The position numbers and the translations under genes were made by a program. From contig JAQGDQ010000137.1 of assembly GCA_030141605.1 (NCBI GenBank), forward strand, positions 186,001-250,000: 64,000 nt of DNA. The letters are read 5' to 3'. The notes beneath the pieces are model-generated. The model worked only from the letters and a program-made list of their open reading frames with translations, did not search any database and was not told the DNA's origin. Shown here piece after piece: positions 1-11,426 of the stretch (the stretch's first letter is position 1; every line of letters starts with the position of its first letter). This DNA comes from Tubiluchus corallicola (Eukaryota; Priapulida; Priapulimorpha; Priapulimorphida; Tubiluchidae).

Positions 1-39
1 CTAAAAGACCTGACCACAACGCGGTTATTGACGGTCTCT

Positions 40-1135
40 CCTCAACAATTTGTGAAATTGCGGCAGATTTGATGTGTCAACTGTTTCACTATTAAGTGAA
101 TTTCAAGGGCCCACAACACGAGAAGAGAAGAAATGAGGTCTGCTATTAGTGTGAGAGTATTGTACAAATAATTTAGAATTGTGTCCACGTAAATTACGTA
201 GTGGTCTAGAAAAAATTTGTCACTACGCAAAACAGAACTCCCACTAATGACTTTATAACAGTTAATAAGATCTATAGTATCACAGCATTGTTCAAGAGAA
301 GATACAGAGTCAGGTTGAATATCACAGGCCAGACTAATACATCTCCATTGAGTTCTTTCTAAAGCATTTTAAGAGTAACATGCTATGGTGACCAAACAAC
401 ACGTATATTTTAGTATTGGCCTAACTACAGCTTTATAAAGATGTACAATAACTTTTGCACTATGTGATGAAATGCAGTGTTTTATCATTCCAATGCGTCT
501 ATTAGCCCGAGAAATAATATACTCAATATGTGAGTTCCACTTCAGGTTGCTTGAGATTAATACCCCTAAATCACGTACAACTGATTTTTCTTCAATAACA
601 CCATCTCTCAGATAATAAGGTATTACAGAATTAAAATGAATACAAGTGAGCTGCATTTACTACGTTTGAGGAACATTAACATAGTTGTCACACCACCGCT
701 TAATTTCAGACAGGTCAGCTGGTAAGATCTCTTGATCAGAGGAATTTCTAATTGGACGGTAAGGTTTTATATCACCAACAAACAGTGTTATACATGTGCA
801 GGGAATACATAGTAACATCACTGATAAATATAAGAAAACAATAAGGTGCCCGACAAAGTCCATTGAGGAATGCCACTGGTTACATTTCTCCAGGAAGTGG
901 TTACACCATTTCCCTTCTGTGTGTTAAAAAATAATGAAATCATTGGAGTAGTTTCCCTCTTATATCAACAAATTCCATTTTCAACATGACACGACAAAGA
1001 GGAACGGAATCAAATGCTTTTCTAAAATCAATATATAGAATATCAATTGATGGGAGAAAAGGGTCATCAAAGAATTGGGACCAGTCATTTAAGCATTCGA
1101 GAAGATTTGTTATTGTGGAGCGTTGTGGTAAAGAG
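40..1135 (-). mobile_element. Degenerate non-LTR retrotransposon (LINE), reverse transcriptase to 3' part
   Basis: Read on the minus strand from 1135 downward, broken frames carry the landmarks of a CR1/L2/jockey-like reverse transcriptase. An 'IDILYIDFRKAFDSVP' block (RT motif A) is followed by 'TSGIPQWTLSG' (motif B), then 'LFVGDIKPYRPI' where an ADD catalytic motif is expected. Next come 'VVRDLGVLISSNLKWNSHIE' and 'RRIGMIKHCI', and near 230-330 'IDLINCYKVISG', typical of the region after the RT domain. At least one frameshift (around 660) and the loss of the Asp pair make it inactive. It lies downstream of the LysM exon, in the same orientation, probably in an intron of that gene. The exact family is not determined. 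Confidence 0.8.
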
Positions 1136-1780
1136 CTGTGTTATTATTGAATTGGCCAAAAGATAGGAGGAATTTTAGTACATCGTCTTACAAAAGAGAT
1201 TCAAGACATTTAGAGACAAGAGAAGACAGAGAAATAAAACGTAATTCGTCACATGTCAAGTTGGTGCTAGGTTTTTTGGGGATAGGAGTAACATTAATAC
1301 TGATCTTGTCAATTGTTATAAAATTATGAAAGGACTCTCAGTTTTACAAAAAAAAGATTTTGTAAAAAGACCATGCAGAGAACTACGAGGCCATGATTCC
1401 CAAACTCTTCATCGAATATAGCCGAACCAACATCGGTTTTCATTTTTTTTGTCTCTCGTGTGGCCCATCCAGGGAACTCCCTCTCATCGATAAATTTTAA
1501 ATGAATATGAGAAGGGACTCATACGAGTCGAACTCTAGGTCCCGGTGTCATTGTAAAGAAAATTGGTTGTCAAATCATTTCATTGTTTCGTTGTCACTGA
1601 GGAAACAACGAAATGACTTGAAAACCAATTGGTCCTTCGTTATCCTTTCTCTTGCGCCCCCCTATTACTTTCCTTCACCCATATTTTTCGCAATTGTTAA
1701 CTAAATATTCTAATTATAGGTTATGTCTTGTATTCACGAGATAAATAAGAAAATGTTTACCACTATCTAATGTAACTTAC
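1136..1780. other. Non-coding, probably intronic or repeat-derived
   Basis: I see no recognisable exon here. The stretch contains the imperfect hairpin at 1561-1630 and short open frames without family resemblance. It probably belongs to the first intron of the LysM gene. Confidence 0.5.
1561..1630. repeat. Imperfect inverted repeat (28-nt arms)
   Basis: Arm 1561-1588 and arm 1603-1630 are reverse complements at 25 of 28 positions, around a 14-nt loop. As RNA some of the mismatches become G:U pairs. It could be a MITE core or a small hairpin RNA; nothing here shows transcription. Confidence 0.7.
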
Positions 1781-1957
1781 AGAAACAGCATATTTCAAAG
1801 CAATGCCTTGAAGGGTGTCATCTGGGGCAACGGTATGACGTATAACTGTCTCAGTTCTAGAAAATGTATTAGCCGCAGTGCCGTATTTTGCTTGCTGACG
1901 CACGTAATGACCCAAAGATTGGGTTTCTTCCGTATGACCAATTTCTCCGTCGGCCAT
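1781..1957 (-). CDS. LYSMD2: LysM domain-containing protein, first coding exon (LYSMD1/2 type), partial
   Basis: The exon encodes 59 residues beginning MADGEIGHTEE. It includes 'YGTAANTFSRTETVIRHTV' followed by 'DDTLQGIALKYAVS', the first half of a LysM motif (the GDTLxGIALKYGV signature of animal LYSMD1/LYSMD2). It ends at a good donor (TCT|gtaagt) in phase 0. Later exons are not seen and should lie left of the window. An in-frame ATG 14 codons upstream (1999) exists, but the MAD start matches the family and is preferred. LysM folds bind N-acetylglucosamine-containing glycans in bacteria and plants; the role of the small intracellular animal LYSMD1/2 proteins is poorly defined. I cannot separate LYSMD1 from LYSMD2 from this exon alone. 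Confidence 0.85.
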
Positions 1958-2769
1958 ATTGCGATCAGTAGAGCAGAAAAGCGCAAAACAGCTGAGCATT
2001 TTCCGGAACGAATTCTTCTTTATCTAAGGACTGCTCCTTATAGATACAGGGTGAATGTTGTGGGGGCAATGGGTTCATGGCAATAGCATCTTTCCAAAAT
2101 CTGTTGTGATACTGGCTCTAGTCCAAAATCTTATCTGTAATTAAATAATGGTGTAATATGAGCACTGTTTCAGAGTTGCTTGCTGAAAGCTTTGCCAGTC
2201 TTCAAAGTAAAACAGCAGACTCAGCCAAGTGTGTCAAAAGTCTTGTATGTCACCATCATTCAAATTAAAAGTTTAATCTTCTGCTGTTATATATATCATC
2301 TTTATTCACACATAAAGATTGCATTACATGTTATATATAATAGGGTAAGTAGTGTCTATGTCTATAGTGCTATTTACATTGCTATATACATTATGCTGTT
2401 TGTAGCAAATACAACATTTCACTAATATCATTAACCGTGAAACCTTCAGTAACATATTCATTATTCAAACTCCAGAACAGAATGTATGATATTATATCGA
2501 CAGGTCTAGGTCTATAAGTATAAATATAGTGGTTTAAGTGTGCTCTAATACGATTTCTGTCGAGTATACTTATACTAGTAGGTTTGTTTAACACAACCAA
2601 CAAGCAAAACAGGATTAACAGACGAATTTACGTTACAATGGATATTTAAAATTCGCTTATGGAAGAGTATATCTACAGGATATATATCAGCAATACACAT
2701 TGTCATGCTCGAATGAGAATTCCTAAGCAAGTTTAAGATTCGTCTTAATGCTTTTGACCGTTGTGTCGC
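1958..2769. other. 5' flank of the LysM gene
   Basis: This should hold the LysM gene's promoter and 5' UTR. I see no defined element. The stretch 2290-2420 is very AT-rich with TATATA runs. Confidence 0.4.
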
Positions 2770-2994
2770 CTAATGGTCGCCGTTGTGAATGAGTCTTCTC
2801 CACGCATCCCTGTTGTTGACCATTTCTTCATTTATGTTCTTCTCACTAAGGTCTCCATTAATACATTCAATCCATCTTCACTTGGGTCGTCCTCTTCTAT
2901 ATCCCAACACTTCCATTTCCATGACCTCCCTTCCCACATGGTCTTCACCGACTCTTCTTTTCAGGTGTCCATACCATCGCAATATTGCGAGGCA
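2770..2994 (-). mobile_element. LINE 3'-coding fragment
   Basis: The minus strand reads 'CLAILRWYGHLKRRVGED', then 'EVMEMEVLGYRRGRPK', an in-frame TGA (2878-2880), then 'RWIECINGDLSEKNI' and 'DAWRRLIHNGDH' before TAG. This 'LRWYGHLxRR...RRGRPKxRW...WRRLIxNGD' block is the familiar C-terminus of a widespread animal reverse-transcriptase LINE group. It is a dead fragment, broken by the internal stop. Confidence 0.85.
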
Positions 2995-4672
2995 TCCACT
3001 ACTTTTACTGTCCTAGCGAGCCCAGTTTGCTTGGTTTGAGCTTAGAGACAGCAGAAGTTATATCACTTATTGCTACTGAAAGTTCATTACACTGTTCTTC
3101 TCCATAGCATAGCTTGTCATACTAATTGTTTGTTCCTTCATAGCTTGTGCCAACGCTGTTATGTAGTGTCTGGTAAACATGAGCAAAGTCATCAGCAGTT
3201 TCATTTGGATTATTTTTGCCATTTGTGCTATTATTAAAAGGTTTATCACGCTAACGCAGTTTTTTGTTTTCTTCCCAAAAAAACGTCTTGTGTTACATTC
3301 TGTAAGCGCAGTAGCCATTACTATGTCGAATGGCACAATGATATTTCAGATGTGTGGTTCTCCTTAGAGTGGCAATAACTGCCTCTCTTGGTCTGCCATA
3401 GTGCACCAAAGCTGATGCGAAAAAGCTTGCTGTCAGAGGGGCTCTGCATGAGGACTCAAACCAGCATAGCTACAGTGGGCATCTTTAGTGTTCAATAGTT
3501 TTGTTGTTGGGATTGACTGTTTGCCGGCTGCCAGACAGGAATATATAACAGAACCTCAACAACTCTTTATTGTACCAGTGCAAGTTGAAATCTACCAGCT
3601 TCAGTACGTCTTTTTCATTGGTTAATTAAAATAATTCTCGTTGCTGTTTGAGCCGGTGCTCAGTCATTCACATTGCATTGCCTTTTCGTGACGTATATTT
3701 AGTTGAAAAAGTTAGAAAACAACTAGAGGGACCAGCTGTACCTTGAAGCCTTGATGGAACTGTGTTGAGTCAAATTTGTGACAGGTGTTAAAGGGTGGTT
3801 TTAGAACTTTTATACTATCTCTTCAGATTTTCATGTTCCTTCTCGTTATGGCTGCCTAAATGTGTGATAACGTCCAAAGATTAAGTTTTACATTCTGCAG
3901 CATTGCAAATTTGTAGTCATTTACGTTGTTTTGTTTTTAGTTGAGATTATGCAGTCACGTTTTTGCTACAGAAGGAGCTAAGTGATTGTTTCTTCATGGT
4001 ATTGGTAGACTAAGCATATTTTCTAAAGTAAAGCTATTGCTGGGAACTTATTGTACATGGTTCAGAGGAGAAAATGAAAATGTACAGCTTATCAGTTGAG
4101 ATTGTAGCTTGTTGATGATATTAAGAGCATTGACTTAATCCACTTCGTAGATGACGATGTAAAATTACAAAGTGTTCACGTGACAAGAGCAAGGAGCAAG
4201 GTCCCTAGAGAGTTGCGAGCTGCACAACAAGTTGTTAAGATGTGGCAGATTAAGGTGTGAAAAACCCAGGCTTAGTTGAGAACGCTTTGCAGTGTGTTGT
4301 TAATATACATACATGAAATAGTTCAATAGTGTTTAACACTAGATAACTTAATAACAACTCAAGACAATTTATATCTTGTATTATCTTTATATTGCAAATG
4401 CAATCAATGTCTTTTGTGTGCAGTATGCTAAGATGATATCAAGATGTTAGAACAATAAGATGTTATACTAAGTGGTTAGATTTTAGCAATCTTATCTTAT
4501 GATGTATTGGTATGTCTTGGTATGTGACGTCTTCTCCTTTTATAAACTTATTCCATATTTACCCCAGTTGTTTGGTCAATCAGAATGATAGCGTATAACC
4601 AATAGCGTGAAAAAGGAGAAAAGATCAGAGGTGTAGCAGTAGCAGAACAGGAATATTAACGTAAATTAATTA
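2995..4672. other. Intergenic, no gene seen
   Basis: This lies between the divergent LysM and GTF2A2 genes. No exon or RNA gene is recognised; short open frames at 3073-3367 have no family resemblance. Confidence 0.4.
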
Positions 4673-5030
4673 CATGGTTCCCTCACTACTTTGCGGTTCG
4701 TTTTTCATGGACCAGCTGTTTCGCTGGTTTTCGAAAATATTAATGTAAATATTTATATCGGTATTTTCGCTGTTTCACGGGTTTTTGCAGTATTCCGTCT
4801 AAAGCATTTTTGCTTGAGATGCTACTTGCCGATGTGGGAATGTACACAACACATGATTGGTTGATTGATGGAAAGCGATGGACTCTTATGTATAAGAGTG
4901 TGGCGAGGGTTTATAAAGTCTTAAAATAATGCATAACTACTAAAATAAGTATAGCGTCCCTACTTTGCAGAAATTCACTTATCGCGTGCGGACCTGGAAC
5001 GGAACACCCGCGATAAGTGAGGGAACACTG
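4673..5030. mobile_element. pogo/Tigger-like non-autonomous DNA transposon
   Basis: The left end reads catGGTTCCCTCACTACTTTG. The right end, on the opposite strand, starts CAGTGTTCCCTCACTTATCG and continues with GCGGGTGTTCCGTTCCAGG. The CAGTGTTCCCTC terminus and the internal TTATCGCGG and CGGACCTGGAAC blocks are typical of pogo/Tigger elements. The left end follows a TA dinucleotide. No transposase remains. Confidence 0.75.
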
Positions 5031-5341
5031 TCACAACAACGACAGTGGACGGGACAGGATGTGACCTGATTAACGCGGAACGCCCGTGGCGCTGTCGTTG
5101 ATACAACCGTCAACAGCAAAGGTTAACAAAAAAAACTTGATAGTGGATTTTAATTAATTTTAAGTTACAACCGTTTTGCCATACCGTACTTATTGCTTAT
5201 TCTTTACATTTTAATTTTGTTTTTAGGTGGTTGTAATTATATTCGTATTTGTGACATAATAATATGATACCGAAACTTATTGTGGTATTAGCTTGAATAA
5301 GTCTTTTTATCATTATGCGTTGCTGGTGACGTTTAAACAAA

Positions 5342-5413
5342 ATGAGTTATCAGCTGTATAGAAATACCACACTTGGTCATACTTTACAAGAAAGCATCGA
5401 CGAACTTATCCAG
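5342..5413 (+). CDS. GTF2A2: GTF2A2 coding exon 1
   Basis: 24 codons, from ATG to ...DELIQ. The donor is CAG|gttaga, phase 0. Confidence 0.95.
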
Positions 5414-7963
5414 GTTAGATTTTTTTCAAATCAATTAACATTTCGTTTAATAATATGTTTTATTTATCAAAAAGAAGTGATTTGAAATTTTATTGTGAAG
5501 TACCGTCACTACCGTGGTACGACAATAGTCTACTTTGTGATTCAATTCAATACAATAGTACTACTAGTAGTAGTACTAGTACCAGTCAGTACTTAACTGT
5601 AGTAAAAATCTCATTTTTCAGGACATCACTTCACGGTAAAACATTAAAAACGTGCCTATTTTACTACTTTTAGAAATCTACTACTCATTTTTACATTGTA
5701 ATAATGCTTGTAATACAGTATTTATTGCCAGTACTTCACTGGCTGAAGAGGTTTTTCGCATCACTAAAATTCTAAAGCTTGCATTTATTAAAAGTCCTTA
5801 AAGCAGAACTTGGTCTTGCAGTTATTTTTGCTCGACTTTATTTACTTAATACAGTTTATTGGCAATTTCTGAGTAACCAATTCTAGACTAAACAGTAGAG
5901 AGAGTGTGTGATGATGCACCAATATGCAATGTAGGTGTGTTTATCAAATCGTTGCTGTTTGAGAGAGAGAGAAAGAGATTATAGCCTCTTCTTCCGCGAC
6001 AACACCAGTCACAGCTATTTAAACTGCACACAACATGTAAATTGTATTTGGGCAATTACTAAGTTTGCATAAACTTGCAAACAAATTTAGTTTTTCAGGA
6101 AAATTGGCCTAATGAGCCCGTGCATAGCATTAAGAACATTCTTACACACAGCCAAGTTGATGAAAAAAATTGTGCGGAAGAACTATAATGAATTCATTCC
6201 CAGTCGTACTCAACATGGAAAGTGATCCACCGGATTGAGCCGCATGTCAGAGATGGCGATGTTGCACCCACTGCCATTAAAACATTTAACTCACTCTGTA
6301 AATTACTTGAATTCCTTTCTTAGTTTAGCACAATGCCTTGGTAATGTGTAAAACTGCTAGAGAAAAATGAATTCAGTGTTCATTTTACATATTGCTAAAG
6401 TCACTTTTCCCCTTTTTATGTAATTTTACATTGTGTCCATATGCACATTTTATCCTAGTAATTGTACAAAAAAGTCTAGGAAGAGTAAGCAAGAGTCACA
6501 GCGAAAACATTTATTTCACACTTTTCCCAAATGCATAGGCACTATATAAAATCCCTAGGAATTTTATAAAATGTGTAATCTACATTGCCTGTAACATATA
6601 TATCTAGCAGGTTGAACCTGTATCCAGCCCAACCTAATTTCCCAACCAAAAATATGAGTATTAGTCTTCATAGAGATGTAGGAAATTAAGCTTATTAAAT
6701 TTTCGTTTAAAAAAATTGTTGAAGCTGTCGTTATTTAAGTTTCTACAAGCATGCCAAATTGTGTCTTCCTGTTTTCAGTCATTATTGCAATTTGAAATTT
6801 TGGTCTTATTTGGTCAGTGGTCATTGTAGATTTTCTTGGTCAACAGTTTTTTTTCTGGTGATGGTTCTGGCTTCCCTCGAAAGTTCATTACTGCTCATGA
6901 ACATGAGTGAAGGACAGTAATATCGACTATAAAATATTTTAGAAATAATAAAAATAAACATTACCATTATATTTTCTATTAGTATTGAGCTTATCTTATT
7001 TTGTTAATCAAATAAATCTTTAGTTAGCAGCTATTGATTGCTTTTCTTTATTTAAAACTATCAGTAGAAAATGTTCATGTGTAGTGTGGGGTTGTATCAC
7101 CGATTTTTGCTTTTTCAGTGTGGCCAAATCACACCTCAGCTGGCACTGAAGGTTTTGCTTCAGTTTGACAAGGCTATTAACAATGCACTAGCAACGAGAG
7201 TCAGAAATCGAGTCTCGTTTAAGGTATCTTGGTGATTGTGTATTTATGTTGTACTGCTTGTACAGTGTACCGAGTGTCCCAAAAGAAAAAGTGCAATAGA
7301 TACAGATAGGTATGCTGAAATCTGCTGATGTGTCACACAGAAATGCTGTTAATTTAGAGGAAAAGATTATACTTAATGTCATGTTGTTCGTAACTTAATA
7401 TTTTGTTATGTTTGCGAATACTTTTAGGGCATAGTTTTTTTGGAATGCCCTGTACAATAAAATAAACTTCATTGTTTCAGTTATTGGTAAAGCCGAGTAA
7501 TCGGGAGGCTTACTGGCTACAAAATAACTGCTCTTTTCATTAGCTTATTAGTTTGGCCCACTATACTAATACTAATACACCGTTTGGTAATTTTCAAATA
7601 ACTTTCATAATTTTAAAGACCAGTGCATTTTTGTAGGTTCTAGATAAATTGATAAAGCTGTATGTGCATGTTAAGCGAGCTGGGCACAGGATTTTGATGG
7701 AACATGTGATAACAATCATAAATTGAAACCTTTTTGAAAAAAAAGATTTAACGTTTAGCAGACTGGCTGCCGTTGCTATGAAATACATTGTTTCCCATTC
7801 ATGCTGGAATATTTTTTAGGCTGGACACCTTAACACTTATCGGTTTTGCGACAACGTATGGACTCTTGTTTTACAAGATGTTGAATTCAAAGACGTGCAA
7901 GAAATGGTGAAAGTTGACAAAGTCAAAATTGTTGCTTGTGATGGAAAAGGAGCTGAAAAGTGA
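5342..7963 (+). CDS. GTF2A2: Transcription initiation factor IIA gamma (small) subunit; three exons
   Basis: Exons 5342-5413, 7119-7223 and 7820-7963 join in phase 0 to give 106 residues, against about 109 in human TFIIA-gamma. The product begins [20 protein letters not shown], continues [20 protein letters not shown] and ends with '[20 protein letters not shown]' and '[17 protein letters not shown]'. TFIIA pairs this subunit with the alpha/beta precursor product and stabilises TBP on the core promoter for RNA polymerase II. The first half forms part of the four-helix bundle and the second half the beta-barrel that contacts TBP. All splice sites are GT-AG. An AATAAA lies about 305 bp after the stop. 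The gene is complete and looks functional. Confidence 0.97.
7119..7223 (+). CDS. GTF2A2: GTF2A2 coding exon 2
   Basis: 35 codons, [10 protein letters not shown]... to ...RVRNRVSFK. The acceptor is tttttcag|TGT and the donor AAG|gtatct. Confidence 0.95.
7269..7453. mobile_element. Short TIR element (MITE-like) in GTF2A2 intron 2
   Basis: The left end reads ta|CCGAGTGTCCCAAAAGAAAA and the right end, inverted, ta|CAGGGCATTCCAAAAAAAC. The termini are loosely inverted and flanked by TA on both sides. The right end resembles those at about 19440 and 62040. The termini are too diverged to name a superfamily. Confidence 0.5.
7820..7963 (+). CDS. GTF2A2: GTF2A2 coding exon 3 with stop
   Basis: 47 codons plus TGA. 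The acceptor is ttttttag|GCT. The product ends in [12 protein letters not shown]. Confidence 0.95.
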   Translation, partial: AGHLNTYRFCDNVWTLVLQDVEFKDVQEMVKVDKVKIVACDGKGAEK

Positions 7964-8267
7964 AATGTTTTATTACAACGTGTGCTTAATCATGTGCTAG
8001 AACTTACTTCGGCATGTATTATTTTGAACTCTGTACATACATTTATAGAATTTTTGTATTTCCAGTACATTGACATACTAGTTTTCGGCTTTTGTACAGT
8101 ATCACATTTCATTCCTTTCTCATGGGATTTCTTAAGATATATATATGAGTTTGAAACAATTTTCAGCCATCATTTTATTATTATATGTTTGCATCCAAAA
8201 TTTCCATCCATTTTTATCAAATACTCATTATGTCTATGGCAGACATTGGGCAAGAAAATTTTTTTAA

Positions 8268-8273
8268 AATAAA
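8268..8273 (+). terminator. Polyadenylation signal candidate, GTF2A2
   Basis: AATAAA about 305 bp downstream of the GTF2A2 stop codon, on the coding strand. A second one lies near 8988. Confidence 0.5.
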
Positions 8274-9693
8274 ACGAAACCTGTCTTCAAGTCAGGTAAG
8301 TGTAGCAGTGAAGCCAGTAAACATTAGATGTTGCTACTGCTAGCAATGAGGCTTGTTAGCACAAAAGTCCTTATATGATGAATCTGAGACAGTGAGATTA
8401 ATCTAGTTATTCATATCATTATATTATGTGCTTATTCGTTGAAGGACATAACACTGTTAACATTCTGCTGCCAAATGTTTTGGTCCTTAGCTGCTTTCCA
8501 AGATGATTCATATTTCAGAATATGAGATGTTCCATTGAGATCTTTTTGCATGAAATCCATCCATGGTTCTTTGCCACTTGGTTTCTTTAATGGTTGAATT
8601 TGAATTCATTCCTCATTTTTATTAAATGTCCATTTTAAGTCTATGATTGACAACATTGGGCAAGAAAAATTCAAAATAGACAAAATTTGCCCTCAGGACA
8701 GATGAATACAGCAGTTGATCCAACAAAACAGACGAATACAGCAACCAAAAATCTAGTTTCCCCCATTCGTAATCAGCAAGTAATTGCCAGTGGTAATGAC
8801 GACAAGTTGGCTAGTGTATTCAAATGTCATTTTACAGACTGTAATACATTTGTAAATAAACCAATAGCATACAAGTGTTTTTGCTAATGTTGTGTCTTAA
8901 ACTAGGTTTACAAATTTTCAATTTCTTGTTTTAGATCATTGTAACTGAAATCATTGTTTATTTTCTTCTGGCTTTCTTTTGTTTAAAAATAAAATAATAC
9001 GAGACAACATGGCAAAGTAACTTTACAGAAGATAAATCCATTTTTTTTGCATTCATAATTTATTTTTAATGTTAATTACTTGTATAGACACTCAGACAGC
9101 TACAAGTGCAATTATCACTGTATGCAAAAAACGGCAGTTTTTTTTTCAAAATACAGAGCATGATGCCTATGTATGCTGAATTTTATGAACAAATCTTAAG
9201 CCGTAATTAACCCTATGTACAACTTCATAATAAAATAAATATTATCCAGATCTTAACAAGCGTAAATACAGCACCAGTGATTGAACAAGGCCTTGTGCAA
9301 TAGCTACAAAACAGTCCGAAAATTCAGGGAATTGTTCAACAATTCCCACATTATTTGTCATGATCCTATGTCAAACTTATGAAATTCACATCATTAATAA
9401 TTATAACATCATATAATAAACACGATGCCATCTAGTAGTGACCCAGTCACTATGGCACAATTATTACCCAACATCAAGATTTGCGATGTACATACGTTCG
9501 AGAATCGGACTGCTTGATACAACCTTGATTTTGACTGTTGTATCCGTTTCATGCCTATCTGATAAACAATGTGCCCACTACTTAGTCACTTATCTAGCTG
9601 CTTTGTATATGTGCGGCATGTCATAAAGAATGGAAAGAAGGGTAGATAAATAATTCATGTTTTTGATTTTTATAGTACAGCTCATACTATATT
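8274..9693. other. Intergenic, no gene seen
   Basis: This lies between the tail-to-tail GTF2A2 and myosin genes. A stretch near 8605-8690 resembles 8196-8282 (shared 'acattgggcaagaaaa'), suggesting an old local duplication. A 66-codon open frame at 8687-8887 has no recognisable family. Confidence 0.4.
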
Positions 9694-9890
9694 ATAGTAA
9701 ACCTTGCTATGATGACCCCTATAATGCCAACCTCGCTTAACGCCCAAATTTTTGCAAAACAATATATGTATATTTCCATGGACATGTATGTATTAATGAA
9801 ACTGTCAAACTCACTTAATACCAGCTTCTTTTGCAGTCCCAAAGTAGGCTGTAAAATAAGTTTGACTGCATAAACAAAAAAGTTCTAATC
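9694..9890. mobile_element. Fragment resembling a pogo-like element end
   Basis: The run TAGTAAACCTTGCTATGATG, then ACCCCTATAATGCC and CCTCGCTTAACGCC, has the repeated CTCGCTATAACGACC-like structure of pogo-family termini. I do not find a clear second end. Confidence 0.4.
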
Positions 9891-10402
9891 ATTTTGCAAC
9901 AAAATCAGGTGTCGACATTTGAACAGGTAAAGTGGCACACATTTTTGTACCTCCACAGTAATATGTACAGCATAGACAGGGATCAATTTCTATTCTGGAA
10001 TGCATCACAATTACGGTCGCTAGGCATATTTAAGTGTCAAAACTTGAAATAAATTAGTTTATACACCTCAAAATAATCAAAAATAATTAAATACTAATTG
10101 GGAATGTCACATCTTGGAATACAATTTTATTGGAATATAATCATGGGAGTATAGGGAAAGGGAAAGCTGGCAAGTTGTAGCCAACAAGATCATTAAAAAA
10201 TCACAAATACATGCACATTGCATAACAAACTAGGATAACAAAAACAAGAGGAGACAAGTTTTCTAGCTTTGTAAAAAATGTTATTATGAGTAAAATTTGG
10301 TAATCTTAATTATCAGATTGAAAGTAACATGGCAGGCCAGTTTTAGGTCAAGCAAGTACACAGCCGAGTAGTGATGGCAGGTCTATGATAATGGGCTAGA
10401 TC

Positions 10403-10931
10403 CAGGGTTGCCGCTTCGTATGAAAAATTATTGTATTTTCTGCCAAAGCATCGTGTTTTCACCCAAATCGAAATTATCGCATTATTTACAACAAATTATT
10501 GTTATCGTACAATTTTGCACTTAATAAGTAACTATAAGACAAAAAAGTGACGTTAGCGAGACTTAGTGTAAAATTAAATTTATCAAAACACAGTAAAATG
10601 TCATTAATTTCTGCATGTGGAGATCAAGCCTTGTTGTTGTCATCATGATCATGAGCATTCTGTTTTGAAATTACTGCTTTTTTTCAGGAAGTTATGACCA
10701 CTAACTACGACCAGCATGCTTCAGACTACAATGAAATGAAAGTTCTTTTATTTCCCAGTTGTTAGCAGAAACGTTTTAAATGCTTTCAGTATATAATTTT
10801 TTCAAACCTTTGTTTTTGTTTTGTATCTATATTATCGTATAATGATCGATTATCATATAGTCTCTATTGTGCGGTAAGATGCCTCATATTATGACATATT
10901 CCACTGATTTATTTTATAAGCAGCAACCCTG
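10403..10931. mobile_element. hAT-like non-autonomous element in the myosin V 3' flank
   Basis: The left terminus is CAGGGTTGCCGCTT and the inverted right terminus CAGGGTTGCTGCTT. The adjoining 8-bp flanks are gctagatc and gcttcatc (6 of 8 identical), as expected for an old hAT target-site duplication. No transposase is visible. The element begins about 260 bp beyond the myosin V stop codon. Confidence 0.75.
10908..10913 (-). terminator. Polyadenylation signal candidate, myosin V
   Basis: AATAAA on the minus strand, about 280 bp after the myosin stop. It falls inside the hAT-like element. I see no AATAAA or ATTAAA between the stop and this point. Confidence 0.45.
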
Positions 10932-11189
10932 GCTTCATCTGATCCCATGACAACCACACTTGTGTTAAGTAGGCCTGACGTTTCACTGGATTCCCGAAAA
11001 GTAATTATGTCAACACAAAACAAGATCACAGAAAAATTAACATTAATGTTTGCAGCAGTTTCTGTTAGGTCTGCAACATACCGTTTTTTAACTAGCAAAC
11101 AATTTCTCTGGTCATTATTGTGGTGGATAAATACCTAGCCACTAACACACCACAAACACTTCTCTTTGTAAATGCCACACTTATCTACA

Positions 11190-11426
11190 TTATATTCTTT
11201 TGAGGAACTTCAAGCCAAGTGAGTCAGGTATACAAATCTGTTCTAGCTGTATCTGCGAAGGGTTAAAGGGAAAGCGTACAGGATAAGTAAATTTCGTATC
11301 CATCAGCAAATTTTGGGTTGAGTCGTTTCTCGAGCGAAGATGCTCTTGCACTTTTCGTATGAAAGATGTAGGCACTCTTTTTTCAAATTCATTGACAGGT
11401 GTGTATAGATGTAATATCTTGACAAT
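11190..11426 (-). CDS. MYO5: MYO5 last coding exon with stop
   Basis: Encodes [40 protein letters not shown] and [12 protein letters not shown], then TAA. The acceptor is tttatag|ATT. Confidence 0.97.
   Translation of the reverse strand: MVKILHLYTPVNEFEKRVPTSFIRKVQEHLRSRNDSTQNLLMDTKFTYPVRFPFNPSQIQLEQICIPDSLGLKFLKRI

Noticed and set aside
1501-1550. tRNA gene suggested by gagtcgaactc (B-box-like)
   Set aside because: No A-box or cloverleaf can be built upstream; the sequence is a short hairpin.
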